Assembly: GCA_964592255.1 (NCBI GenBank)
Contig: CAZQCI010000028.1
Location: 1-22,355, forward strand
Direction: 5' to 3'
From: CAZQCI01 sp964592255
GTDB lineage: Bacteria; UBA10199; SBBF01
Length of the DNA: 22,355 nt
The translations under genes were made by a program, and so were the position numbers. The notes under the pieces are model-generated. The model ran no database searches and had not been told where the DNA came from. It saw nothing but the letters and a program-made list of their open reading frames with translations. Below, piece after piece: positions 15,293 through 22,317 of the stretch; position 1 is the first letter of the stretch, and the number at the start of each line of letters is the position of its first letter.

Positions 15293-15374
15293 GATTTATT
15301 TTGATGATGTTGAAAAATTCCTGAACAACTTTGGACCCAACGTAAAAGATTATAACCGCTCTTCACTGGTGTAA
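15285..15374 (+). pseudogene. Orphan 3' tail of an unidentified gene
   Basis: Immediately after the uvrA remnant, in a different frame, an open stretch reads ENKIYFDDVEKFLNNFGPNV and then KDYNRSSLV before TAA (15372-15374). It has no start of its own and the composition of a real protein C-terminus. It may be the tail of a gene brought in by the event that truncated the uvrA copy. The family is unknown. From 15375 to 15474 I see no further coding or structural signal. Confidence 0.35.
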
Positions 15375-15474
15375 GGGCATCAAAAAAATCCTGAAAATTT
15401 CATAACAAGTAAGGTATGACGACGAAATAATCGACTGACATTTCCCTTAACCCAAAAGCCGATCATTAAATGCT

Positions 15475-15497
15475 AATTAAAAATTTAATTTTTAATT
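15475..15497. promoter_or_regulatory. AT-rich 10-bp inverted repeat touching the ATPase -35
   Basis: AATTAAAAAT (15475-15484) and ATTTTTAATT (15488-15497) are perfect complements around TTA. The right arm overlaps the first two bases of the -35. It could be an operator or an UP-element-like A/T tract; chance symmetry in very AT-rich DNA cannot be excluded. Confidence 0.4.
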
Positions 15498-15523
15498 GAC
15501 ATAATTTTAAAAAAGTATATAAT
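15496..15523 (+). promoter_or_regulatory. Consensus sigma-70 promoter of the DUF4143 ATPase, leaderless geometry
   Basis: Perfect TTGACA (15496-15501) and perfect TATAAT (15518-15523) with a 16-bp spacer. The ATG at 15531 is 7 nt after the -10, the usual transcription start distance, and no Shine-Dalgarno exists. Confidence 0.7.
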
Positions 15524-15530
15524 TTTTAGT

Positions 15531-16700
15531 ATGTTACAGAGAGAGCAGGCCTCTTTTTTAGAACAATTTGGGCCTAAATATCCTATTATTACCCTTATTG
15601 GGCCACGACAATCAGGTAAGTCTACGCTGGCTCGTAGTTTGTATCCGGATTACATTTATGTCTCTTTGGAAAGCCCTGATGATCGTCTTTTAGCGATTGA
15701 AGATCCGCGTGGTTTTTTTAAGCGTTACCCAGCCCCCCTCATCATTGATGAAGTTCAGCGAGTACCCGACCTACTTTCTTACATTCAAACTTTTGTGGAT
15801 GAACCTGGCTTCAACGGACAATTTGTTCTTACAGGATCCCATCAAATGTTGCTGATGGAAAAAATCACTCAGTCACTGGCCGGGCGCACCTTAATTTCTA
15901 GACTACTTCCCTTTTCTTTAAGCGAACTCAAACAAAATGGAATGAATCAGGCCATCAGTTCCATCGACACTTTGATGTTCACCGGCGGCTACCCTCGTAT
16001 TTATGATAAAAATATTCCCCCCACCCTATGGTTGGAAGGTTATTTTCAAACTTATGTCGAAAGGGATGTCCGTGCCTTGCTTCATGTCGATCATCTGCAT
16101 CTGTTCGATCGTTTCATCAGAATGTGTGCCGGGCGGGTCGGCCAGCTGGTTAATTTTTCATCCTTAGCCTCCGATTGCGGAATTTCCCCGCCCACGGCGC
16201 AATCATGGTTGTCGGTACTGCAAACTTCGTTTGTATGTTTTCAGTTATCGCCTCATTTCGTCAATTTCAACAAGCGCTTGGTTAAAACCCCGAAAATTTA
16301 TTTCTATGACACGGGCCTGCTTTGCACTCTTCTCAAAATCCAAAATACAACCCAATTGGCCAGCCACCCTTTGCGTGGCTCCATTTTTGAAAACTGGGTG
16401 ATTGCCGAATTGATGAAATCCTATTTCAATAAAGGAGAAGAACCCCCCCTTTATTTTTGGCGTGAAGGTAACGGCAAAGAAATCGACCTGATTGTGGATG
16501 AAGGAACAAACCTCTATCCTATCGAAATAAAATCAGCCTACAGTTTTGATCCTTCATTTTTAAACAATCTCAAAACCTTCATCCGTTTTCCGGAAGACAA
16601 AAACAAAAAACCAAGCCCGAATGGGGAATGTGTTTATTGCGGCGATACTTCCTATCAATTTCACAATTACCATATCCGCTCTTGGAAAGATGTGGGATGA
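15531..16700 (+). CDS. AAA family ATPase with DUF4143 domain
   Basis: 389 residues, the usual length of the AAA_14/DUF4143 family. Walker A is GPRQSGKS (24-31), Walker B LIIDE (70-74), and a sensor-like LTGSHQ lies at 100-105. The C-terminal DUF4143 region has the typical PKIYFYDTGLLCTLL and GSIFENWVIAEL segments. A PD-(D/E)xK-like core follows: EIDLIV, then YPIEIKSA, with the spaced Asp and Glu-x-Lys. Members are patchily distributed, often horizontally acquired, and their physiological role is unsettled. Here it sits alone with a consensus promoter, between two halves of a duplicated chromosomal block and next to a broken uvrA copy, consistent with insertion. Confidence 0.92.
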   Translation: MLQREQASFLEQFGPKYPIITLIGPRQSGKSTLARSLYPDYIYVSLESPDDRLLAIEDPRGFFKRYPAPLIIDEVQRVPDLLSYIQTFVDEPGFNGQFVLTGSHQMLLMEKITQSLAGRTLISRLLPFSLSELKQNGMNQAISSIDTLMFTGGYPRIYDKNIPPTLWLEGYFQTYVERDVRALLHVDHLHLFDRFIRMCAGRVGQLVNFSSLASDCGISPPTAQSWLSVLQTSFVCFQLSPHFVNFNKRLVKTPKIYFYDTGLLCTLLKIQNTTQLASHPLRGSIFENWVIAELMKSYFNKGEEPPLYFWREGNGKEIDLIVDEGTNLYPIEIKSAYSFDPSFLNNLKTFIRFPEDKNKKPSPNGECVYCGDTSYQFHNYHIRSWKDVG

Positions 16701-16761
16701 AAAAGTTAAAAAATATGTAAAAAACCAATGTTGTTCCTAATCAAGAAAGTCTCAAAAATTA

Positions 16762-16789
16762 AGCAACCTTCCCGCCAGAGTGCCGATAA
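16762..16789 (+). promoter_or_regulatory. Sigma-28-like promoter of barrel gene 2
   Basis: AGCAACCTT (16762-16770), 11 bp, then a perfect GCCGATAA (16782-16789), ending exactly 40 nt before the ATG, as in the paralogue at 13774/13815. The 11 spacer bases share little with those of copy 1, so the boxes look selectively kept. Confidence 0.5.
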
Positions 16790-16829
16790 GCCAAATAGAT
16801 CCTGAAATTGAGATTTTTTTAAAGGCACT

Positions 16830-18245
16830 ATGGCAATTTCCGTTACATCTATAGATGGAGAGAATTCTCTTTATGTTACTCCAGCACATTACGTACAGTT
16901 AAGCCCTGATGTGTCGGTTGGACTTGACCGTTGGCAGGGTTTTGGCAAAAATCCTTATACCGGCTGGCAGGCAAAAGCCGGTGTGACGGCCTTGTTTCGC
17001 AGGGTCTACCGCAAATTCAATCCTTATCTTTCCGCCGATTTGGCGGGAGGCACTGTTTCCAAAACGACGCAGGCGTCTTTAAGTCGTCTTGGTTTTGAAG
17101 GAGGAATCGGAGCGCAGGTTGATCTGAACGATTCCGGAACAATTTCCATCCCTGTTGGTATTTACGGAGAAATCGGTGGCGCCAGCGGATCAGCGGCTTT
17201 GGCCAATGCGAGTTCTTTGGATGCTCTGAAAAATTACAGAGGAATCGGATTGAAGAGTGGATTAAATATCGCGGCTCACCATTTTAGTCATGGTGATTTG
17301 CAATTGGGATTATCCGTTAGCTACGGCTTGCGCACTTATGTGGGGGAGGACAATTCCGTTTCCAAACGAGGAGGACAATTTGGAATTGGTTTCAGTATAG
17401 GTTGGAGTCCGCGGAGAAAATATCATTCCCCTGTGCCTGTGGTAACAGAGGCTCCAGAGCCAACAGCCACTGTAACTTCAACAATGATCAAGCCGGGGGA
17501 TCCGTTAAACATTAATCTGAATTTCAGGAGTAACATTCGTGGTATTCAAGTAAAAGTCGGAGACAGAATTTATGATTTGGATCAATCTGACACTGATTAT
17601 GTTAATGCAGTAGTTGGAGGTAGGATACAGATAACTGACAATGATCTGCCCACAGAAGTTAAGGACTCTTATAAAGTCGGAGGTAAAATTTATAAGCTGG
17701 ATCAAACTGTTACTGATTTGCCGAATCCACTGCTTGTTAAAGAGAATATCAGCCAAGATTTTCCAAATGGATGGAAAGGAAACATAACACTCATTCTAAG
17801 AGGAGATGGCCCAGATCCGTTTTTCTTGCCAGTCAACGGAGGAGAAATTACGATTGCCAGTCCCACGGGTAAGTTCCCTCCATTAGGAGAGGTGCGCGTG
17901 GATATGCATTCCATTGATGGTGAAGGAGGAATTGGAGTCTTTGGTTCTGATAATTACCGGGTTGGGTGTGACACTGTTTTGCAAGCAAGTTATACGGATG
18001 CCCAATCCCATACACAAAACGGTTTAACAGCCCGCCTGGTTCCGTTATGCCACAACGCAACCTACTCTACTGAAAAAGGACCTTATATTTTTGTGGGAGT
18101 AGGCAGTCAGGTAAAATATGGCAATAGGCAATGGCAAGTGATAAGCTTGGATGAAGACCAGATAGTGTTTAAAGAAATTCCCACAGAAGAACTTGGTTCC
18201 AATGTCATGATTTTTCCTGAACGATACATGCGTATGGCGGACTAG
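16830..18245 (+). CDS. Beta-barrel-like protein 2, paralogue of 13815-15167
   Basis: 471 residues, start ATG with AAAGG just upstream; an in-frame stop at 16809-16811 excludes a longer N-terminus, so there is again no signal peptide. Residues 1-195 align with barrel protein 1: VQLSPDVSVGLDRW, YTGWQAKAGVTALFR, FNPYLSADLAGG, IPVGIYGEIGG, LQLGLSVSYGLRTYVGED, then GFSIGWSPRRK. The remainder differs completely. It has a short Pro/Thr linker (about 200-225), a duplicated 40-residue unit (VKVGDRIYDLDQSDTDYVN and YKVGGKIYKLDQTVTDLPN), and a final small beta module (VGVGSQVKYGNRQWQVISLDE) of SH3-like character. Two Cys (380, 407) may pair. No named family. It directly precedes uvrA. Confidence 0.75.
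   Translation: MAISVTSIDGENSLYVTPAHYVQLSPDVSVGLDRWQGFGKNPYTGWQAKAGVTALFRRVYRKFNPYLSADLAGGTVSKTTQASLSRLGFEGGIGAQVDLNDSGTISIPVGIYGEIGGASGSAALANASSLDALKNYRGIGLKSGLNIAAHHFSHGDLQLGLSVSYGLRTYVGEDNSVSKRGGQFGIGFSIGWSPRRKYHSPVPVVTEAPEPTATVTSTMIKPGDPLNINLNFRSNIRGIQVKVGDRIYDLDQSDTDYVNAVVGGRIQITDNDLPTEVKDSYKVGGKIYKLDQTVTDLPNPLLVKENISQDFPNGWKGNITLILRGDGPDPFFLPVNGGEITIASPTGKFPPLGEVRVDMHSIDGEGGIGVFGSDNYRVGCDTVLQASYTDAQSHTQNGLTARLVPLCHNATYSTEKGPYIFVGVGSQVKYGNRQWQVISLDEDQIVFKEIPTEELGSNVMIFPERYMRMAD
17553..17732 (+). repeat. Internal 120-bp-period duplication in barrel gene 2
   Basis: The segment starting AAAGTCGGAG at 17553 recurs at 17673, exactly 120 bp (40 codons) later, and stays similar over about 60 bp (to 17612 and 17732). 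Similarity is visible at the DNA level, not only in protein, so the internal duplication is younger than the split of the two barrel genes. Confidence 0.7.
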
Positions 18246-18261
18246 AGATATCCCCACCGCA

Positions 18262-18352
18262 CATTGACTTTCCCCGCTTTTCGTGATGACTACGTCCCAT
18301 GGAACCCCAATACATCCTCATCAAGGGCGCGCGGCAGCATAATCTCAAGAAT
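18262..18352 (+). repeat. Duplicated uvrA upstream/5' segment, copy 2 (functional)
   Basis: Counterpart of 15191-15283. The shared TTGACT (18264-18269) is a candidate uvrA -35, conserved in the dead copy at 15193-15198. A poor -10-like hexamer (TGACTA, 18287-18292) ends 6 nt before the uvrA ATG, and no Shine-Dalgarno is present. Confidence 0.75.
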
Positions 18353-21115
18353 ATTGACGTTAAAATTCCGCGCAATCAGTTGGTAGTGATCACCGGGCTG
18401 TCCGGCTCCGGTAAATCCTCGCTGGCTTTTGATACGCTTTATGCCGAGGGGCAGCGGCGGTATGTGGAATCACTTTCGGCTTATGCCCGGCAATTTTTGG
18501 AGCAGATGGGAAAACCCGATGTGGATTTTATCGAAGGTCTTTCACCGGCGGTTTCCATCGACCAAAAAGCGGCCAGCCATAATCCGCGTTCCACCGTCGG
18601 CACTGTTACCGAAATTTATGATTATCTCCGCCTGCTTTATGCGCGCGTGGGTATTCCTTATTGTTTCCAATGCGGAAAACCTATTTCGTCCCAAACCATT
18701 TCTCAGATGGTGGATCGCATTATGGAACTACCTGAAGGAAGTCGGCTTCATCTTTATGCGCCGGTTGTTCGTAATCGCAAAGGCGAGTATCACAAGGAGC
18801 TCAAACATTTTCGAAAAGAAGGTTTTGCACGCATTCGTGTTGATGGTGTGATGAAGGAATTAGAAGAGGAGATTAAACTCGACAAAAATAAAAAACACAC
18901 TCTCGATTTGGTCATCGACCGTATTGTTCTTAAGGAAGAAGTAAAATCACGCCTGGCAGATTCTCTGGAAATGGCCACGCGCCACGCGGATGGTTTAGCA
19001 CTTGTAGAAATTTTGGGCACAGATAAAGAAATTTTCTTTTCTACTAAAAATGCGTGTGTCGATTGCGGTGTAAGTTATCCTATCTTTGAACCTAATATGT
19101 TTTCGTTCAACAGCCCGCAGGGGGCCTGTGAAAAATGCAGCGGGCTAGGCACATCTAATTTTTTTGATCCGGATCTTGTTGTGCCTAATCCTAATCTTTC
19201 AATCCGGGATGGAGCGATTGCCCCTTGGTCTGGTCGGCGAGAAATTTATTACCACAATATTTTGGAAGCTCTCTCCAAGCATTATAAATTCGATCTCTCA
19301 ACTCCTTGGCAGGAATTGCCCCAAAAGGTTCGTAATCTCATCTTGAATGGTTCCGGTACGGAAGAACTCCAGTTCTCTTACGACAAAGGAGAGGGCCGGC
19401 ATTTCTACAACTCAACCTTTGAAGGCGTACTGCCGACTCTTGAACGCCGGTACCGCGAAAGTGATTCCGATTGGCTGCGTGAAGAATACGAAAAATTCAT
19501 GAACATCCAACCTTGCTACGACTGCGAAGGAGCGCGCTTAAAGCCGGAAAGTTTGGCAGTGAAGGTTGGTGAAAAAACTATTTATGAAGTCACAAAACTT
19601 TCCACCGAAAAAGCACAGGCTTTTTTTAAAACACTTACTTTCAGTAAAAAAGAAAAAGAAATAGCCGGAAGAATTTTGAAAGAAATTGACGAACGTTTAG
19701 GGTTTTTAGTTCGCGTCGGCCTCGACTATCTCACACTCGACCGGACTTCGGCAACCCTCTCCGGCGGGGAAGCCCAACGCATCCGGCTTGCTACGCAAAT
19801 TGGATCCTCGCTTGTTGGGGTGCTCTACATTCTTGATGAACCCAGCATCGGGCTTCATCAACGGGACAATGACCGGCTTCTAGAAGCTCTGTACCGTTTG
19901 CGCGACTTAGGTAACACGGTGATCGTTGTGGAACACGATGAAGACACCATGAAGGCTTCCGATCATTTAATCGATATGGGTCCTGGGGCTGGGCGGCATG
20001 GTGGGGAGATTGTCGCCCAAGGAACTCCAGCCCAGGTGATGAAAAATAAAAAATCCGTCACGGGACAATTTTTGTCAGGAGCCAAAAGTATTCCGGTGCC
20101 TAAGAAAAGACGGAAACCTGGTGACAAGGAAATTGTCATTCGTGGTGCTGAACTCAATAACCTTAAAAAGGTCGACGTCACTTTTCCTCTTGGTTTGTTC
20201 ATCGGGGTGACGGGCGTATCGGGCTCTGGAAAATCTTCTTTAATTAACGACACGCTTTATCCGGCTCTTGCACAAAAGCTCTATCATTCCAAAATTCCTG
20301 CTGGAAAACATCAACGCATTGAAGGGCTGGAGGCCATCGATAAGGTGATTAACATCGACCAGTCCCCCATTGGGCGCACACCGCGTTCAAATGCGGCGAC
20401 TTACACCGGGCTGTTTACGCATCTGCGTGACCTTTTTACCGAAATGCCGGAATCCAAAGCGCGCGGTTATAAGGCCGGGCGTTATTCCTTCAATGTCAAA
20501 GGTGGGCGTTGTGAGGCGTGCGAAGGCGATGGGATGATCCGTATCGAAATGCATTTTCTGCCCGATGTTTTTGTGGAATGTGAAATCTGCCACGGCAAGA
20601 GGTACAACCGTGAAACTTTAGAAATTACTTATAAAGGAAAAAACATCGCGGAAATTTTATCCATGACAGTAGAACAGGCTTTTGATTTTTTCCAAAATGT
20701 CCCGCTCATCAAAGCCAAACTTACGACTCTTAAAAAAGTCGGTTTGGACTACATTGAAATTGGCCAATCAGCGACAACACTTTCTGGTGGTGAAGCTCAA
20801 AGAATCAAATTAGCCAAAGAACTTTCCAAACGTTCCACCGGGCGTACCCTCTATATTTTGGATGAGCCCACAACAGGTTTGCATTTTGAAGATATTGCTA
20901 AATTATTGGGGGTATTAAACGAACTGGTTGCGTCTGGAAATACGGTAGTTGTCATCGAGCACAATTTGGACGTGATCAAAAGCTGCGATTACCTTATCGA
21001 CTTGGGTCCGGAAGGCGGCGAGCACGGCGGACAAGTGATTGCCACCGGAAGTCCCGAGGAAGTCTCGAAATCTTCCACCTCTTATACGGGAAAATATTTG
21101 CGCAAATGCCTTTAG
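18299..21115 (+). CDS. uvrA: Excinuclease ABC subunit A
   Basis: 938 residues, full family length. Two ABC ATPase modules are present: Walker A GLSGSGKS (33-40) and GVSGSGKS (639-646), with signature LSGGEAQRI at about 487 and 828. Zinc modules are CVDCG followed by CEKCSG in the first half, and CEACEG followed by CEICHGKRYN in the second. UvrA dimers find bulky DNA lesions and load UvrB in nucleotide excision repair. The start MEPQYILIKGARQHNLKN fits the family N-terminus. No ribosome site precedes it, so a leaderless mRNA is possible. It is convergent with the small minus-strand gene 10 bp away. A truncated copy of its 5' end lies at 15230. Confidence 0.98.
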   Translation: MEPQYILIKGARQHNLKNIDVKIPRNQLVVITGLSGSGKSSLAFDTLYAEGQRRYVESLSAYARQFLEQMGKPDVDFIEGLSPAVSIDQKAASHNPRSTVGTVTEIYDYLRLLYARVGIPYCFQCGKPISSQTISQMVDRIMELPEGSRLHLYAPVVRNRKGEYHKELKHFRKEGFARIRVDGVMKELEEEIKLDKNKKHTLDLVIDRIVLKEEVKSRLADSLEMATRHADGLALVEILGTDKEIFFSTKNACVDCGVSYPIFEPNMFSFNSPQGACEKCSGLGTSNFFDPDLVVPNPNLSIRDGAIAPWSGRREIYYHNILEALSKHYKFDLSTPWQELPQKVRNLILNGSGTEELQFSYDKGEGRHFYNSTFEGVLPTLERRYRESDSDWLREEYEKFMNIQPCYDCEGARLKPESLAVKVGEKTIYEVTKLSTEKAQAFFKTLTFSKKEKEIAGRILKEIDERLGFLVRVGLDYLTLDRTSATLSGGEAQRIRLATQIGSSLVGVLYILDEPSIGLHQRDNDRLLEALYRLRDLGNTVIVVEHDEDTMKASDHLIDMGPGAGRHGGEIVAQGTPAQVMKNKKSVTGQFLSGAKSIPVPKKRRKPGDKEIVIRGAELNNLKKVDVTFPLGLFIGVTGVSGSGKSSLINDTLYPALAQKLYHSKIPAGKHQRIEGLEAIDKVINIDQSPIGRTPRSNAATYTGLFTHLRDLFTEMPESKARGYKAGRYSFNVKGGRCEACEGDGMIRIEMHFLPDVFVECEICHGKRYNRETLEITYKGKNIAEILSMTVEQAFDFFQNVPLIKAKLTTLKKVGLDYIEIGQSATTLSGGEAQRIKLAKELSKRSTGRTLYILDEPTTGLHFEDIAKLLGVLNELVASGNTVVVIEHNLDVIKSCDYLIDLGPEGGEHGGQVIATGSPEEVSKSSTSYTGKYLRKCL

Positions 21116-21125
21116 ATCAAAGGGC

Positions 21126-21305
21126 TTAGTCTGCTGCGGGTTTTTCCTTGTCGTTTTTAGCGATGAATTTTTTGATGTCCTCGATGTGTTCCACCACGAG
21201 TTTTGCTTTTTTTAATCCGAATTGAAAAGGGTAACGATCTTCCTCGCTGTTTTTTAAAACCAACATGGGGTTTCCTTTATATTCAGATTCTTCAACAATG
21301 GCCAT
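21126..21305 (-). CDS. Small conserved-looking protein of unknown function (59 residues)
   Basis: The ATG at 21305 has a strong AAAGGAG site 5 nt upstream; the frame is open eight codons further but without a site. The product is MAIVEESEYKGNPMLVLKN followed by EEDRYPFQFGLKKAKLVVEH and a Lys-rich tail. The pattern of short beta strands, then Phe-Gly-Leu-Lys-Lys-Ala-Lys and an amphipathic helix (EHIEDIKKFI), suggests a compact folded domain, perhaps nucleic-acid binding given its charge. I do not recognise the family. It lies between uvrA (convergent) and prmA (same strand), separated from the latter by a palindromic repeat. Confidence 0.75.
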   Translation of the reverse strand: MAIVEESEYKGNPMLVLKNSEEDRYPFQFGLKKAKLVVEHIEDIKKFIAKNDKEKPAAD

Positions 21306-21323
21306 AAAATCTCCTTTAGAAGT

Positions 21324-21408
21324 TGTCATCCCCGTGAAGTCCCAAGGGGGTAAGCGGGGATCCAGGAATTATTAAAAAAACTGGATTCCCGCCTTCGCGG
21401 GAATGACA
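21324..21408. repeat. 85-bp palindromic intergenic repeat (REP/MITE-like)
   Basis: The left arm TGTCATCCCCG (from 21324) to GCGGGGATCCAG (to 21364) faces the right arm CTGGATTCCCGC (from 21381) to GCGGGAATGACA (to 21408) across an A/T-rich centre. Each arm is itself a hairpin: CCCCG...CGGGG, and ATTCCCGC-CTTC-GCGGGAAT. The right arm matches the familiar dispersed bacterial motif GTCATTCCCGCGAAGGCGGG. It may be a non-autonomous repeat that also acts as a transcription block between prmA and the 59-residue gene. Confidence 0.75.
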
Positions 21409-21431
21409 GTGTATATGAAGCTAAAAAAAAA

Positions 21432-22280
21432 TTATTTCAAGGAATAAACGTAACTTACCCATTCATTCTTTTTAAAACGCTGAATCAATGTATAATCTTT
21501 AAAAGCTTCTTCAATAGAAGTGCCTTCACTTTCTACAATGCCCGATAAAATTACCGTTCCGTTTGTGTTGAGTCGTGCCTCCATTTGTTTTTGAAGAAAA
21601 ATAATTGTCGGTGCTAAAATGTTGGCTACGATAAGATCGTACTTCTCAGTTTTTTCATTTACTTCTGCAATATCGGCAAATAGTCGGATATCTTTTAGCT
21701 GATTCAGTTCAAAATTTTCTGTTGCATTAATCCGGGCTTCGGCATCAATTTCTACGGCATCCACAACGGAAATTTTTTTCATTTTTCCAAAAATGGCCAA
21801 AATACCGCTGCCTGTTCCTATATCCAACATTTTAAAGTTCACGCCTTTTTTGTTTACTACGTATTCAATCCCTTCAGAAGCCAACTGCGTGCTTTCGTGC
21901 CGCCCTGTTCCAAAAGCAGCACCCGGGCGGATGATTAATTTTTTACCCGACTCCACCCTCGATTCGGTTGGCATGTCGTTGGGTGGAATGATCCATGTTC
22001 CCGGTACCAGTTCTAAGGGTTCAAAAGTGTGGGGTTTAAAATGATTGGAGTTAAGGGCAATGGTTGTGTGAGAGACGGAAGTGGCAGGTAATGTATCGGA
22101 AATTTTTTTGACGCGTTCCGTCACTTCTATCGAGTCATCAAAATAAACTTTTAATCGTGTTTCGTCACCCCATTCTTGTTCTTCAATTCCCAAGCAGCCT
22201 TCTTGGTATAAAAATCCGGCTGCAAAATCTACCTGATCGGAAGGAAGGTGTAATGTAATGACATGAAAAGCTTGAGACAT
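21432..22280 (-). CDS. prmA: Ribosomal protein L11 methyltransferase
   Basis: 282 residues from the ATG at 22280 (MSQAFHVITLHLPSDQ); sixteen upstream codons are open but overlap a palindrome and lack a site. The N-terminal substrate-recognition domain (about 1-95) is followed by a linker and a Rossmann methyltransferase domain. Motif I is KMLDIGTGSGILAI, the acidic-ribose segment VDAVEIDAEA, and motif IV is DLIVANILAP. Also conserved is IRPGAAFGTGRHESTQL just before motif I. PrmA trimethylates ribosomal protein L11 using S-adenosylmethionine. No Shine-Dalgarno is seen. Confidence 0.95.
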   Translation of the reverse strand: MSQAFHVITLHLPSDQVDFAAGFLYQEGCLGIEEQEWGDETRLKVYFDDSIEVTERVKKISDTLPATSVSHTTIALNSNHFKPHTFEPLELVPGTWIIPPNDMPTESRVESGKKLIIRPGAAFGTGRHESTQLASEGIEYVVNKKGVNFKMLDIGTGSGILAIFGKMKKISVVDAVEIDAEARINATENFELNQLKDIRLFADIAEVNEKTEKYDLIVANILAPTIIFLQKQMEARLNTNGTVILSGIVESEGTSIEEAFKDYTLIQRFKKNEWVSYVYSLK

Positions 22281-22296
22281 AGGGGGTCTTTTATTA

Positions 22297-22317
22297 GCAC
22301 CTTTTTCAAAAAAGTGC
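22297..22317. repeat. 21-bp imperfect palindrome upstream of prmA
   Basis: GCACCTTTTT and AAAAAAGTGC are complementary at 9 of 10 positions around a central C. It may be a REP-type element related to 8290-8318 or an operator between divergent genes. Confidence 0.4.

Noticed and set aside
17553..17732. CRISPR-like spacing of two similar units
   Set aside because: Only two copies, diverged, in frame within a coding region; it is an internal gene duplication.
13747..18298. Classical transposon or insertion sequence carrying the ATPase
   Set aside because: No transposase or integrase gene, no terminal inverted repeats and no clear target-site duplication found around 15283-16760; the flanks are explained by a tandem duplication.
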